A program made the translations under genes and the position numbers. Below the pieces are notes generated by a model. It did not search any database. It worked only from the letters and a program-made list of their open reading frames with translations, and was not told where the DNA came from. Below are positions 32,400 through 42,826 of a stretch of DNA of 64,000 nt, piece after piece. The stretch is from Candidatus Sulfotelmatobacter sp. (GTDB lineage Bacteria; Vulcanimicrobiota; Vulcanimicrobiia; Vulcanimicrobiales; Vulcanimicrobiaceae), in the NCBI GenBank assembly GCA_035504415.1, contig DATJRY010000021.1, positions 310,001 through 374,000 on the forward strand. Direction: 5' to 3'. Each line of letters starts with the position of its first letter. Within the stretch, counting starts at the first letter, position 1.

Positions 32400-33122
32400 G
32401 ACGATCTGCTGCCCCGGCTCGAAGTCGACCGTGTTGCCGGCGATCGAGGTGGGACCGAAGGTGACCGTGTTGCCGGAGATCGACGAGCTCAGCAACGTGT
32501 TCCAGGCCAAGCCCGAGCCGCCGTGGTTGCTGTACGAGTCGAAGTTGCAGGTGGTCTGCGAACCGAACCCGGCGCTGTCGGCGACGGAGATCTGCGGGAT
32601 GTTCGCCCCGAAGCTGATGTCGGTCGTGCCCGGGTTGTAGACCGACAGGTAGACGACCGGCGTATACCCCGTCGCCGCGTTGTCGGCCGGGACGGTCGGC
32701 GTGACGTCGCCGTTGTCGAGCCCGTCGTTGAAGATCAGCGTGCCGCTCACGCTCGGTGCCGCGAACTGCGCGGTGATCGTGATGTTGTCGTACGTCGGCT
32801 CGGTGACGAGGGGCGGCGTCTGGTTGGCGGTCAGCGTGAGCGTCGCCTTCGTCGACGCCGGGAAGACGTAGGTCGGCGTCGCGGCGCCCGTCGGACTCGC
32901 GGTCGGCGTTGCGGTCGCGGTGGCGCTCCCGGTCGGGCTCGCGGTCGGCGTGGCCGTCGCGCTGCCGCTCGGCTTGGGCGTCGGCGTCGCCGTCGCGCTG
33001 CCGGTGGGCGTCGCGGTCGCGCCGGCGGACGGCGTCGAGCTGCTGGTGCCGCCGCAGGCGGCGAGGCCGGCGGCCATCGCCAGACCCAGGCCACACGTCA
33101 GGAACGCTAGAGAACGTCGCAT
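32382..33122 (-). CDS. PT-rich lipoprotein of unknown function
   Basis: This 246-residue secreted lipoprotein has a signal with lipobox LAAC and lipidated Cys23. A low-complexity Thr/Pro/Ala/Ser stalk covers residues 33-84, and an immunoglobulin-like strand-rich domain (about 85-246) contains two cysteines that could bond. The stalk probably lifts the domain off the membrane. It lies 36 nt downstream of the large regulator gene on the same strand. I do not recognise the globular domain. Confidence 0.78.
   Translation of the reverse strand: MRRSLAFLTCGLGLAMAAGLAACGGTSSSTPSAGATATPTGSATATPTPKPSGSATATPTASPTGSATATATPTASPTGAATPTYVFPASTKATLTLTANQTPPLVTEPTYDNITITAQFAAPSVSGTLIFNDGLDNGDVTPTVPADNAATGYTPVVYLSVYNPGTTDISFGANIPQISVADSAGFGSQTTCNFDSYSNHGGSGLAWNTLLSSSISGNTVTFGPTSIAGNTVDFEPGQQIVSVACH
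32871..33026 (-). repeat. Degenerate PT-rich coding repeat
   Basis: This tract encodes imperfect repeats of units such as PTGSATATPT and PTASPTGSAT within the lipoprotein stalk. The DNA repeats a GTCGG(C/A)GT-like pattern out of phase, consistent with slippage-driven length variation. It is coding, in frame, and not a CRISPR or regulatory repeat. Confidence 0.8.
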
Positions 33123-33158
33123 GCCTCGAAGTCTAGCGGGCGCTCCGTTACAACGGCG

Positions 33159-36029
33159 TTACACGGTTCGCTTCGCGCCGGCCAGTACCGCCAGCTCCGG
33201 CGACGGTTCGGCGCCGAGCTCGCTGGCGAGCAGGGTGCGGTACTTGCGGTAGGCGCGCTGCGCGGCCGCGCGTCCGTCACCGGCCAAGATGGCTCGAATC
33301 AGCAACTCCCAGGCCGGCTCGTCGCACTGATCGTGAACCAGAACGCGCTCCGCGTACGCGCGTGCCGCGGCATCCCGGCCGTGCTCGAGAGCGTCGTGGC
33401 CGAGCCGCAGCAGCACGCCCCGCGCGATCTCCTCGACGCGCGGGGCGAACGGTGCGGTCCACTCCCACGCCGCGAGCGTCGCCGGTAACGTCCCGTCGGT
33501 GACGCGCGCATATCCTTCGAGTCGCGCGCGCAGGTCGGCCGTCAGCGGAGCGCCGGCAGCCAGGCGCAGCGTCCGGTCGCACTCGTCCAAGTCGACGCGC
33601 ACGTCGGCGGCGAGCTGATACTCGCCGGACGGCAACTGGCGGACCACGTCGTGATCGTGCAGGCGTTCGCGCACCCGGCGAACGGAGACGCGCAGCAGCG
33701 AGCCGGTCCCCTCGTGCTCGGGCCAAATCGCATCGAGCAGCTCCCCACGCGTGCACGCGCGGCGATGAAGCGCGAGGTAGACGACCAGCTCGCGCTCGCG
33801 ATTGGAGAGCGCGACCGGCTCGTCGCCACGGCGCACCACCCCGTCGAAGATCGAGACCGACAGACCGTCCGCGCTCTCGACCGGTTCGACGAGCCTGCGC
33901 GCGCGGAGGCGCCGCACCAGCGGCCCGAGCAGCCCCAGCTCGTCGTCGGCACCGCGGGCGTACGCGTCGATCGCCGCCGCGAGCGCCGGCGCCTCCACCA
34001 GCCCGGCCGTCGTGCGGGCGCGCGCGACGAACGCGGCGCGCTCGCGCGGCACGCACTCCGCGCAGACGATGCTCGCGATGGCGATGTTCGCGGGCTCCGC
34101 CGACGTCTCGGCCGCATCGAGCGCGCGCCGCGCGTACGCCGCGCGCGACTCGCCCTCGCTGATGCCGCAGGCCACCAGCGCGGCGTAACCGCGCTGCCGC
34201 GGCCGCTCGAACGCCTCGCGACGCTGCAGCGGCCCGAGGTCGCCGCGCAAGCTGGCGCGGAACACCTCGGTCCCCTTGGCGGTGTTCGGCCGCACCGCGC
34301 TCTCCAACTCCAGCGCGTACTGTTCGACCAGCGCGTCCTCGCCGGCGAACCAGGCGCCGAAAACCGCTTCTTGCAGGGCGAGCGCCGTGACGGTGGCGTC
34401 CCCCGATTCGTGCGCCAGCGCCACCGATCGGTCGAGCAGCGCGCGTTCGGTCGCGCGCGGTTGCGTCAAGCGCGCGACGCGTGCCACGACTTCTTGCAAG
34501 CCGAGCGAGCGGGTGAACGCGACGTCGGCGAAGTACGGCTCGGCCTGCGCCCACAACCGCAACGCGTCGGCGAAGCGCCCGACCCGCGTCGCGACGCTGG
34601 CTTGAAAGAGCAGGCGAATGCCGCGGTACCGGTCCGGCAACGCGGTGCCCGGTGGCGTTAGCACTTCGAAGATCTCCAGCGCCTCGTCGTGCCGGCCCAA
34701 GTTCGTGAGGACGTTGCCCAAGCTCGTCAGCACGCCGATGCGGGTCGGCAGCGGCGTATCGTCGGTCAGCGCCTCACGCACGGCCAGCGCTTCGTAGAGC
34801 CACTGCCGCTGGGAGATCCCGCTCGAACGGACCGCGGTCGCCGCCGCCCACAACGCGCCGTGCCGCATCAGCTCGCGTTCGTCGAGCTTGCCGACGACCT
34901 CGGCGAACAGGGGCGGCACCTCGTTGACGAACAGCTCGTACTGACCCTCGAGCAGGTGCGCAGCGCGCGCCGGCTCGCCGGCGGCCTGATAGAGCTGCGC
35001 GCCGCGCAGCGGCGCCCGTGGCGCGAGCCGTTCGGCGGCGCGCAGCAGCATCGCGCGACAGCGTTCCGGATAGCGCTCGTGCAAGGTCGCGCGCGCCAGC
35101 GGGTGGGCCTCGTAGGCGTCCTCGCCGATGCGATAGACGAAGGGCGAGGAACGGGCCACTTCGGCCAGCTCGGCGGCGGCCGCCGGATCGTCGAGCACCT
35201 GGGCGATCTCCTCGCCCCGCGCGCCCGGAATGCTGGCGATCGCCATCAGCCGCTCGAACTGCCGCGGCGCGAGCACGGCGAAGATCTGTTCGACCAGATA
35301 GTCGTAGAGGTCGACGAACTCTAGGCCGCTGGTGACCTCGAGCGCTTTGCTCAGCGAGCCTTCGCGCGCCAGCCGCGCGAACAGCAGCACCGCGATCGGC
35401 CAGCCGCGCGTGATGCGCGCGATCTGATCGAGCGCGCCGCGCGGCAGCTCGGCGTCGCGAAACGCTTCGGCGATCTCGCCCGCGTCGAACGCCAGCTGCT
35501 CCTCGCGCAGCGTCACCAGCTCGTGCGGCGCGGCAAACCGGCTCAGCGTGAGCGGGAGCGCGCGGCGAGAGCAGATCGCGATCTGGCGCTGCGGCGGGGT
35601 GCGTGCCAACAGCCGTGCCAGCAAATCGATCCGCTCGACCGACTCGGCCAGGTGCTCGGCGTTCTCGAACACGAACAGCGGCTGTTGCGGCGACTCCGAC
35701 CACGCATCGAGCATCAAGCCGGCCCACGTCGCCACGTCGTCGGCGTCGGCCAGCCGCTGCTCGGCCAGCGCGCGTTCGCGCCGCGCGTCGCCGCCGGCCA
35801 GCGCGCCCGCCACCCGTCCGGCGAAGTCGACGCTGCCGGTCAGATCGCGACAGTCACAGACCGCGTATGAGGTGAACGTCTGCGCATATTGGCGGATCGC
35901 CGCGCTCTTGCCGTAGCCGGCCGGTGCGATCGCGGCGACGATGCGCGGCGCGCCGAGCGAGAGCCGCTTGGTGAGCGACGTGCGGGGAATCTGGTGCCGC
36001 CAACCTGCGGACGCGTCGACCCTGGGCAT
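33159..36029 (-). CDS. Large MalT-like ATPase regulator with C-terminal BTAD domain
   Basis: This 956-residue protein has an N-terminal STAND/MalT-type NTPase with Walker A APAGYGKS at 35-42. A helical repeat region (about 330-700) probably acts as sensor. At about 715-790 there is an OmpR-like winged helix (LSNRERELVVYLALHRRACT, then LLRVSVRRVRERLHDHDVV), followed by a bacterial transcriptional activation domain to residue 950. It resembles SARP-type activators with the order reversed. The start is ATG with GGAACG upstream. The 131 bases in front, 36030-36160, hold nothing I recognise. Targets are unknown; the lipoprotein gene downstream is a candidate. Confidence 0.88.
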   Translation of the reverse strand: MPRVDASAGWRHQIPRTSLTKRLSLGAPRIVAAIAPAGYGKSAAIRQYAQTFTSYAVCDCRDLTGSVDFAGRVAGALAGGDARRERALAEQRLADADDVATWAGLMLDAWSESPQQPLFVFENAEHLAESVERIDLLARLLARTPPQRQIAICSRRALPLTLSRFAAPHELVTLREEQLAFDAGEIAEAFRDAELPRGALDQIARITRGWPIAVLLFARLAREGSLSKALEVTSGLEFVDLYDYLVEQIFAVLAPRQFERLMAIASIPGARGEEIAQVLDDPAAAAELAEVARSSPFVYRIGEDAYEAHPLARATLHERYPERCRAMLLRAAERLAPRAPLRGAQLYQAAGEPARAAHLLEGQYELFVNEVPPLFAEVVGKLDERELMRHGALWAAATAVRSSGISQRQWLYEALAVREALTDDTPLPTRIGVLTSLGNVLTNLGRHDEALEIFEVLTPPGTALPDRYRGIRLLFQASVATRVGRFADALRLWAQAEPYFADVAFTRSLGLQEVVARVARLTQPRATERALLDRSVALAHESGDATVTALALQEAVFGAWFAGEDALVEQYALELESAVRPNTAKGTEVFRASLRGDLGPLQRREAFERPRQRGYAALVACGISEGESRAAYARRALDAAETSAEPANIAIASIVCAECVPRERAAFVARARTTAGLVEAPALAAAIDAYARGADDELGLLGPLVRRLRARRLVEPVESADGLSVSIFDGVVRRGDEPVALSNRERELVVYLALHRRACTRGELLDAIWPEHEGTGSLLRVSVRRVRERLHDHDVVRQLPSGEYQLAADVRVDLDECDRTLRLAAGAPLTADLRARLEGYARVTDGTLPATLAAWEWTAPFAPRVEEIARGVLLRLGHDALEHGRDAAARAYAERVLVHDQCDEPAWELLIRAILAGDGRAAAQRAYRKYRTLLASELGAEPSPELAVLAGAKRTV

Positions 36030-36160
36030 CGTTCCGTACGTTCGGAGCGATTTCGTGCGCCTGCGACGGTGGACCTACGCTTTCTCGACGATCCCCGTTC
36101 GCCTCCGCAACGCGCGTCCGGTGCGCCTTCTCAGAAACGCGCCGATGCGGCGCGAATGCG

Positions 36161-37387
36161 CTACGTGAGGACCGGCAAGGTCGCGAAGCTTCCGTTGACG
36201 ATGGCGGTCGACGGGCGTCCCAGCCACTGCTCGAGCACCGTCGCGTAGACGGTCCGGAAATCCGTCGAGAACGGCAGATTGCCCATGCTGAGCTGCGCGA
36301 GCTCGGGGTGCCGGCCGTACAGGCCGCCCTTGACGCCGCCGCCGATGAGGAACAGCGGTGCGGCCTCGCCGTGATCGGTGCCGCGGCTGGCGTTCTCTTC
36401 CACCCGCCGGCCGAACTCGCTGAAGGTCATGGTCAGCACGCGGCGGTCGTTGCCGTGCGCGGTCAGGTCGGCGTAGAACGCGGCGACGGCGTTCGCGAAG
36501 TCGGCCAGCAGCCGGTCCTGCGTCTGCGGCTGGGTCGTGTGCGTGTCGAACGAGCCGTGCTGCACGTAGAGCACGCGCGTACCGAGCTTGGAGCCGACGA
36601 TCTGCGCCGCCAACGCGAGACTGCGCCCGAGCGGCGTCGCCGGATAGGTCGCGTCGGTCTTGTAGCCCGCGATCAGCTTGGGCAGCTCTTGCGCGCCGCG
36701 CTGGGCGTGGTCTTCGATCTCGGCGACCTGCGCCAAGTACGGCGAGTCGAACGGCACCTGCGCATCCTGCGCGAAGGCGTGGAAGGCGTCGCGGTTGAGC
36801 GCGACCCGGTCGCTGACCAAACCGTAGCCGCGCAACGCGTCGATGGCGGGGACGTCGGTCGTCTTGGCGACCAGCACCTCCGGCAACACGTTCGTCAGCG
36901 CGACGGCGTTGAAGAGGTTGTCGTGCGGCAAGCCGGCGCCGTCGAGATAGCGCCCGAGCCAGCCGGTCGAGACGTAACCGTCAGGCGTCGCCGTCTGCCA
37001 GATCTCCGTCGAGCGGAAGTGCGAGTGGTCGGGGTTGGGGTACCCGACGCCCTGCACGACCGCGACCTGCCCGGCGTCGTACATCTTCTTGAGCGGCGCG
37101 AGCGCGGGATTGAAGCCGACGACGTCGTCGAGGCGCAGCACGTTGCCGGCCGGAATCCCGATCGTGGGCCGGAAGCGGTAGTAGTCGGGCATCCCGAACG
37201 GCACCACCGTGTTGAGGCCGTCGTTTCCGCCCTGCAGGTTGACGACGACCAGCACGCGATCGTCGTCCGCACCCGCGGCACCCAGCGGCGCCTGCGCGAG
37301 CGCTCGCGCGAAGAAATCGTCGGTCCGTCCGACGACGGTAAGCCCCGAGAGCGCACCCAGGAGAAACGACGAACGAGAGAGCTGCAT
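36161..37387 (-). CDS. DUF1501 family protein
   Basis: This 408-residue protein matches DUF1501, a sulfatase/alkaline-phosphatase-like family of exported proteins. Characteristic blocks are VVNLQGGNDGLNTVVP near 48, HSHFRSTEIWQ near 117 and SEFGRRVEEN near 322. The N-terminus LSRSSFLLGALSGL resembles a Tat signal but has a single arginine. It follows the DUF1800 gene by 16 nt; the two families are habitually paired and are thought to act together on the cell surface, biochemical activity unknown. The ATG has AAAGGAA 11 nt upstream. Confidence 0.92.
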   Translation of the reverse strand: MQLSRSSFLLGALSGLTVVGRTDDFFARALAQAPLGAAGADDDRVLVVVNLQGGNDGLNTVVPFGMPDYYRFRPTIGIPAGNVLRLDDVVGFNPALAPLKKMYDAGQVAVVQGVGYPNPDHSHFRSTEIWQTATPDGYVSTGWLGRYLDGAGLPHDNLFNAVALTNVLPEVLVAKTTDVPAIDALRGYGLVSDRVALNRDAFHAFAQDAQVPFDSPYLAQVAEIEDHAQRGAQELPKLIAGYKTDATYPATPLGRSLALAAQIVGSKLGTRVLYVQHGSFDTHTTQPQTQDRLLADFANAVAAFYADLTAHGNDRRVLTMTFSEFGRRVEENASRGTDHGEAAPLFLIGGGVKGGLYGRHPELAQLSMGNLPFSTDFRTVYATVLEQWLGRPSTAIVNGSFATLPVLT

Positions 37388-37403
37388 CGGCGTGAGTGTT
37401 CCT

Positions 37404-38903
37404 TTATGCCAACTGATACGCAGGCATCGCCATCGTCAGATAGGCTGCGCCGCGGACGCGTTCGTCGATGTTCTCGACGGAGAGCTGGGCCAGGGCCGAT
37501 TGGCCGCTGCCGGAGAGATACGAGACGAGCTGCGTCTGGGCGGCGTGCGAGACGTCGCCCTGCAGCATCGTGTCGGTGAGGATGAAGGCGACTTGCGTCG
37601 GGTCCATGGTGCGCATCGTCGGCTGGATCCAGGCCGCGTCGGCCGTCATCTTCGGGTTCTCGGCGACGGCGTTGGCGAAGTTCTCGCGGGTCAGCACCGT
37701 CTGGCTGTTGAGCCAGGCCGCGCCGCCGTCCCAGCCTTTGACGTTGGGCGGATAGAACAGCACCTGGCCCATCGCGCGCAGCGCGCCGAGCTCGGCCGGC
37801 CGGACGTCGGAAACGCCGAACAGCTGATGCGTTCCGACGACGAACTGCACGGGGCTCTTGACCAGCGCCCGATAGGCGCGGTCGCTGTAGAAGACGTTGC
37901 TGGCCAGCAACGTCGCCATCACCGGGCGCAGGTCGAAGTCGTGGTGCCGTAAGAGCGCCGCGACCTGATCGACCAGCGCGGGCTCGGGATCGTCGTAGAC
38001 GAAGAACGAGAGCAGCTTGGTCGCGAAGAAGCGCGGGCACGCGGGCTGCTGGAAAATGATGCGCACGATGTCGCCGCCGTCGAAGTTGCCGGTTTGGCGC
38101 AGGAACGTCTTGACGCCCTCGTCGTGCTGGAAGCGCCGTGCCACGAACGTTCCGGTGTCGTCGGCGTTGCGACGGAAGCTCCAGCCGGTGAACGCTCGCG
38201 CCGATTCGCGCACGTCGGTCTCAGTATAGTTTCCGATTCCGAGCGTGAAGAGCTCCATCAGCTCGCGGGCGTAGTTCTCGTTCGGGTGCGCCTTGACGTT
38301 GACGTTGTTGTCGAGGTAGCGCAGCATGGCGGGGTCCTGCGAGACCCGCAGCGTCAGTTCGCGCACGTTGCCCAGCGCGAAGGTGCGGAAGAGCTGGTTC
38401 TGTGCCAGCAGCTCCTGCTCGGTCGTGCCCTTCTCCGGCGAGCTGGTGAAGTGGCCGTGCCAGAACAGCGCCATCTTCTCTTGCAGCGGCGCCGGCGTTG
38501 CGATCATCCGCTCGAGCCACCAGGTCTGCAACGCGATCAGGTTGTCGCGGCGGATGACGTTGTTGCGCATCTGGAACGATTTGCGCGCGGCCACGGTCGC
38601 GTCGTCGGTAGCCGCGTTCTTCCCGTACAGACCCGGCGGCGCGACCAGCTGCGGCTGCAGCAGCGGCGGCTCGGCGGCCGGCCCGTCGTCGAAGCGCACC
38701 AGCGCGGCGGCCGCCTGCGCCGGGCCGAGCGACGTATACCGGTCGACGTCGGCGGGCGAGCCGCCGAAACCGGCACGCCGCAGCAGGTGGGCCGCGAGCC
38801 GGCGGTTCCACGGTCCGGCGTACGGGCGGAGCGCGGTCGTCGCATCGAGCGAACCGGCCGGGCGATATGACGGTGAAGCGAGAGTCGTCTGCGGAGCGGC
38901 CAC
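37404..38903 (-). CDS. DUF1800 family protein
   Basis: This protein of about 499 residues matches DUF1800: [15 protein letters not shown] near the start, FWHGHFTSS around 150, [15 protein letters not shown] around 225, ARAFTGWSF, and [14 protein letters not shown] around 390. I prefer the GTG at 38903 because it leaves 42 bases for the divergent mccB promoter; a GTG at 38939 would add 12 residues with no better ribosome site. It forms a conserved pair with the DUF1501 gene downstream. The biological role is unknown. Confidence 0.9.
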   Translation of the reverse strand: MAAPQTTLASPSYRPAGSLDATTALRPYAGPWNRRLAAHLLRRAGFGGSPADVDRYTSLGPAQAAAALVRFDDGPAAEPPLLQPQLVAPPGLYGKNAATDDATVAARKSFQMRNNVIRRDNLIALQTWWLERMIATPAPLQEKMALFWHGHFTSSPEKGTTEQELLAQNQLFRTFALGNVRELTLRVSQDPAMLRYLDNNVNVKAHPNENYARELMELFTLGIGNYTETDVRESARAFTGWSFRRNADDTGTFVARRFQHDEGVKTFLRQTGNFDGGDIVRIIFQQPACPRFFATKLLSFFVYDDPEPALVDQVAALLRHHDFDLRPVMATLLASNVFYSDRAYRALVKSPVQFVVGTHQLFGVSDVRPAELGALRAMGQVLFYPPNVKGWDGGAAWLNSQTVLTRENFANAVAENPKMTADAAWIQPTMRTMDPTQVAFILTDTMLQGDVSHAAQTQLVSYLSGSGQSALAQLSVENIDERVRGAAYLTMAMPAYQLA

Positions 38904-38945
38904 GATGCCAGGATAACGCCAGGGACGCGATTCGCGCACGGCGGC

Positions 38946-40589
38946 ATGGATATTCTCATCCCGCCCTTAAAAACGGCAATCGTGAGCCTGCTCGAATCCC
39001 ACGTCGACCGCGACTCGGCCTTCGAACACAACGCCGCGTCGATGGCGACGCTCGTCGAGGATCTGCGCGCCAACCTCGCGCGCGTGCGCGGCGGCGGCGG
39101 CCCCGCGGCGGTCGAACGCCATCGCGCGCGCGGCAAGCTGACCGCGCGCGACCGCATCGACCGCCTGGTCGATCCCGGCAGCGCGTTCCTGGAGCTCTCG
39201 GCACTGGCCGCGCACGACATGTACGGCAACGACGCACCGGCCGCCGGCATCGTGACCGGCATCGGCGCGGTGTCGGGAACCGACTGCGTCATCATCGCCA
39301 ACGACGCGACCGTCAAAGGCGGCACCTACTATCCGATGACCGTCAAGAAGCATCTGCGCGCGCAGGAGATCGCGGCGCAGAACGGTTTGGCGTGCATCTA
39401 CCTGGTCGACTCCGGCGGCGCGTTCTTGCCGCTGCAGGACGAGGTCTTCCCCGACCGCGACCATTTCGGGCGCAACTTCTACAATCAGGCGCGCATGTCG
39501 GCCGAGGGCATCCCGCAGATCGCCTCGGTGATGGGCTCGTGCACGGCCGGGGGCGCCTACGTGCCGGCGATGTCCGACGAGACCGTCATCGTCAAGGACG
39601 AGGGGACGATCTTCTTGGGCGGGCCGCCGCTGGTGCAAGCCGCGACCGGCGAGATCGTCACCGCCGAAGAGCTGGGCGGCGCCGACGTGCACACTCGGAT
39701 CAGCGGCGTCGCCGATCACTTCGCCGTCGACGACGAGCACGCGCTCGGCATCGTACGGCAGATCGTCGCGCACGTCGACCGCCGGCCCTACGATCCGTGG
39801 CCGCTGCGCACGCCGCGGCCACCGGCGCGCGACCCGCACGATCTGTACGGGATCATCCCGGCCGACGCGCGGCAGAGCTACGACGTGCGCGAGGTGATCG
39901 CGCGCCTGGTCGACGGCTCCGACTTCGCCGAGTTCAAGGCGCGCTACGGCACGACGCTGGTGTGCGGCTTCGCGCACCTCGAGGGCCACCCGGTCGGCAT
40001 CCTCGCCAACAACGGCATCTTGTTCAGCGAGTCCGCGCTCAAGGGCGCGCACTTCATCGAGCTGTGCTGCAAGCGCGGCATTCCGCTGCTCTTCCTGCAG
40101 AACATCACCGGGTTCATGATCGGGCGCGAGTACGAGAACCGCGGTATCGCCAAGGACGGCGCCAAGCTCGTCACCGCGGTCGCCTGCGCCGAGGTGCCGA
40201 AGTTCACCGTCGTCATCGGCGGCAGCTTCGGCGCCGGCAACTACGGGATGTGCGGACGCGCCTACGCGCCGCGCCAGCTCTGGATGTGGCCCAACGCGCG
40301 CATCAGCGTCATGGGCGGCGCGCAGGCGGCCTCGACGCTGCTGACGGTGCGCATGAACGCCGACGCCGAGCGCGACAAACCAGCGCTCAGCGCGGCCGAG
40401 CAAGACGCGTTCAAGGCGCCGATCCTCGAGAAGTACGAGCTCGAGGGGAACCCGTATTACTCTTCGGCGCGGTTGTGGGACGACGGCATCATCGATCCGC
40501 TCGACACGCGCCGCGTCCTGAGCATCGGCTTACGCGCCGCGCGCTACGCGCCGCCGAAAGCGACGACCTTCGGCGTCTTCCGCATGTAA
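38946..40589 (+). CDS. mccB: Methylcrotonoyl-CoA carboxylase beta subunit (carboxyltransferase)
   Basis: MccB transfers carboxyl from biotin to 3-methylcrotonyl-CoA in leucine degradation. The protein (547 residues from the ATG) carries carboxyltransferase signatures: [18 protein letters not shown] near 60, [11 protein letters not shown] near 153, [13 protein letters not shown] near 197, and [16 protein letters not shown] near 423. The exact MCC signature YPMTVKKH supports MccB over PccB. Start choice is open: GTG at 38982 would better match the usual length, and neither start has a ribosome site. The biotin subunit is 12 kb away at 51182, next to the hydratase for the following step. Confidence 0.92.
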   Translation: MDILIPPLKTAIVSLLESHVDRDSAFEHNAASMATLVEDLRANLARVRGGGGPAAVERHRARGKLTARDRIDRLVDPGSAFLELSALAAHDMYGNDAPAAGIVTGIGAVSGTDCVIIANDATVKGGTYYPMTVKKHLRAQEIAAQNGLACIYLVDSGGAFLPLQDEVFPDRDHFGRNFYNQARMSAEGIPQIASVMGSCTAGGAYVPAMSDETVIVKDEGTIFLGGPPLVQAATGEIVTAEELGGADVHTRISGVADHFAVDDEHALGIVRQIVAHVDRRPYDPWPLRTPRPPARDPHDLYGIIPADARQSYDVREVIARLVDGSDFAEFKARYGTTLVCGFAHLEGHPVGILANNGILFSESALKGAHFIELCCKRGIPLLFLQNITGFMIGREYENRGIAKDGAKLVTAVACAEVPKFTVVIGGSFGAGNYGMCGRAYAPRQLWMWPNARISVMGGAQAASTLLTVRMNADAERDKPALSAAEQDAFKAPILEKYELEGNPYYSSARLWDDGIIDPLDTRRVLSIGLRAARYAPPKATTFGVFRM

Positions 40590-40590
40590 G

Positions 40591-40619
40591 CGTCAGCGCT
40601 GCGACAAACGTCGCTGGCG
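40591..40619. other. Hairpin(s) between mccB and a chemoreceptor gene
   Basis: CGTCAGCG (40591-40598) and CGCTGGCG (40612-40619) pair with one T-G wobble, and an alternative 5-bp hairpin GCGAC/GTCGC at 40601-40614 competes with it. There is no T-tract. It could end mccB by a Rho-linked route or lie in the receptor leader. Confidence 0.35.
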
Positions 40620-40675
40620 TGACAAAGGTCGGAGGCGACTGGAAAACGTCGAGTAATCGACCGATCACTAGGCCC

Positions 40676-42736
40676 ATGAGACTGCGGATGGGTACTCAGC
40701 TCGCGTTCGGCTTTTTCGTTCCGATCGCGGCACTGGCGCTGGCGATCGTCGCCGTCACGGCCGAGATCGCGCACGTGCAAACGCTCAAAGACGACTTGCT
40801 GCTCAAGTCGAACATACGCGCGCACACGCGCGACATTCTCTTTCAGGTCACGGCGGCGCGCTACGCGACGCGCGGCTACACGCTCACGCTGCAGCCCAAG
40901 AATCTCGAAGCGCAGCACGCAGCGATCGTGACGGCGCACGACGACGTGGCCTTCGTCGTCGCGCACGAGGCGACGCTGCCGGCGGCCCTCGCACCGCAGA
41001 TCGACGGACTCGACGCGATGGTCACCGCCATCGACCAGCGCAGCACCGAGGTCGCGGATCTCGCCAAGCGCGATCGCGCGATCGTCCTCGAGACGTACAT
41101 GGGCCACACGAGCGGGCGCGACGCGCACGCGAGCGCGGTCATTGCGGGCAACGTCGGCGGCTTCGCCGCGCTGGCGCGGACGCTCGACGTCATCCTCAAG
41201 GCGGCGGGCGCTTCGGCCGACGCTTCGGCGGCGACGATGCACGACCAGCTCGTCCTGCTCGAACGGCTGCTGCTGGGGATCGGTTTGGCGACGGTGCTCG
41301 CGACGATCGTCGTCGCCGGACTGCTCGCGCGCCGTATGACTCGCCGGCTCAGCCGCGTCTCGGGCGCGCTCGACGCGATCGTCAGCGACGATTTCGAACG
41401 GCTCTCGCAAGCGCTCGACCGGCTCGCGCACGGTGATTTGCGCGTCGGCTTCCGCTCGGAACGCGTGGCGCTCGCCGATCCGTCGGCCGACGAGATCGGC
41501 GATCTGACCCGCAGCTACGACGCCCTGGCGGCCGGCCTGGGCGCCGTCGGCGCGCGGCTCAACGACGGGACCGCGCAGTTGCGCTCGCTGATCGGTGGCG
41601 TCGTCACCGCCTCGCGCAGCCTCTCGCTGGCCTCGGACCAGACGTCGAGCGCGGCCAATCAGGCCTCGGCGGCCGTCGAGCAGATCGCGCGCGCCGTCGA
41701 GAGCGTGGCCGAGGGAGCCAAGGAACAAGCGCACCGCACCGCGCAGGCCAGCGCGGCCGTCGAAGAGCTGGCGCGCTCGGCCGAGATGATCGCGACGACC
41801 GCGGCCCATCAAGCCGGTGCGATCCAAGACGCGACCGGCGGCTTGCAGAAGCTCGACGACGGGATCGCCTCTCTCTCCACGCACGGCGACGACCTGGCGC
41901 GCAGCGCGCGCGACGCGACGCAAGAGGCGGGCGGCGGGAACGACGCCGTCACCCGCACGCAGGCCACGATGCGCCAGCTGCGCGAGGTTTCGCAGCGAGC
42001 CGCGGAGGCGATGCTCGCGCTCGAAGAGCGTTCGCAACAAGTCGAGACGATCGTACGGGCGATCGAAGAGATCGCCGAGCAGACGAACCTGTTGGCGCTC
42101 AACGCGGCGATCGAGGCGGCGCGCGCCGGCGATCACGGCCGGGGCTTCGCGGTCGTCGCCGACGAGGTCCGCAAGTTGGCGGAACGCTCGGCCGGCGCGA
42201 CCAGCGAGATCTCGCAGATCCTCAGCGCGATTCGGCGCGAAACGCTCAACGCGGCCCAAGCGATGCGCGCGTCCGACTCCTCGATGGAAGACGGACTCAC
42301 GGTCGCCGAACGCGCCGCCGCGGCGTTGGCCGGGGTCGAGCGCGCGATCGAGACGACGACCTCGGTCGCCGAGGAGCTCGCCTCGCGCGCACGCGCGATG
42401 CGCGACGCCTCGCTGCACGTGACCGAGAACGTCGCCAGCGCCTCGGCCGCGGTCGAGGAGAACGCCGCGGCCGCCGGCCAGATGCGCGTCACGACGCACG
42501 AGATCACCTCGACGATGACGCCGGTCGCGCAGGCGGCCGAGGAGCAGTCGGCGGCCGCGCAGCAGGCGGCGCTCGCGACGGGCGAGCTGGCCTCGGGCGT
42601 GGTGGAGATCGACGCCACGGCGCGCGCCCTGCGCGATCAGGCCGAACAGCTGGACCGGCTGGTGGCGCGCTTCATCGTCGACGGCGACGCGCCGCTGGCG
42701 GTGCCGGGCTTCGGCGCGTTGGTGGCCGCCGGCTGA
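40676..42736 (+). CDS. Methyl-accepting chemotaxis-type receptor 1
   Basis: This 686-residue transmembrane receptor has helix 1 at about 8-30, a periplasmic helical region of about 170 residues, helix 2 near 200-222, a HAMP-like segment ([16 protein letters not shown]), and a long cytoplasmic coiled coil. The signalling tip is [19 protein letters not shown] followed by [20 protein letters not shown] chose the ATG at 40676 because the neighbouring paralogue begins with the aligned [13 protein letters not shown] at 40688 is the alternative. No che or flagellar genes are in the window, so it could serve chemotaxis, twitching or another pathway. Confidence 0.92.
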   Translation: MRLRMGTQLAFGFFVPIAALALAIVAVTAEIAHVQTLKDDLLLKSNIRAHTRDILFQVTAARYATRGYTLTLQPKNLEAQHAAIVTAHDDVAFVVAHEATLPAALAPQIDGLDAMVTAIDQRSTEVADLAKRDRAIVLETYMGHTSGRDAHASAVIAGNVGGFAALARTLDVILKAAGASADASAATMHDQLVLLERLLLGIGLATVLATIVVAGLLARRMTRRLSRVSGALDAIVSDDFERLSQALDRLAHGDLRVGFRSERVALADPSADEIGDLTRSYDALAAGLGAVGARLNDGTAQLRSLIGGVVTASRSLSLASDQTSSAANQASAAVEQIARAVESVAEGAKEQAHRTAQASAAVEELARSAEMIATTAAHQAGAIQDATGGLQKLDDGIASLSTHGDDLARSARDATQEAGGGNDAVTRTQATMRQLREVSQRAAEAMLALEERSQQVETIVRAIEEIAEQTNLLALNAAIEAARAGDHGRGFAVVADEVRKLAERSAGATSEISQILSAIRRETLNAAQAMRASDSSMEDGLTVAERAAAALAGVERAIETTTSVAEELASRARAMRDASLHVTENVASASAAVEENAAAAGQMRVTTHEITSTMTPVAQAAEEQSAAAQQAALATGELASGVVEIDATARALRDQAEQLDRLVARFIVDGDAPLAVPGFGALVAAG

Positions 42737-42789
42737 GCCCGTCTCCTCACCAAGCTGAGACGATGGTGGGGAAACGGTAAAGAACGTGC

Positions 42790-42817
42790 TAAACCCGGCC
42801 GCGCTCCGCGCCGACGT
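42790..42817 (+). promoter_or_regulatory. Possible sigma-28-like promoter
   Basis: TAAA (42790-42793), 16 bases, then GCCGACGT (42810-42817) resembles the flagellar sigma-28 pattern TAAA-N15-GCCGATAA with one base extra. It ends 9 bases before the second receptor ATG, which has no Shine-Dalgarno sequence. Confidence 0.3.
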
Positions 42818-42826
42818 TACCTTTGT

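Noticed and set aside
32871-33026. Regular repeats that could suggest a CRISPR or minisatellite
   Set aside because: The repeats are degenerate, in frame, have no spacers and encode a Pro/Thr stalk of a lipoprotein.
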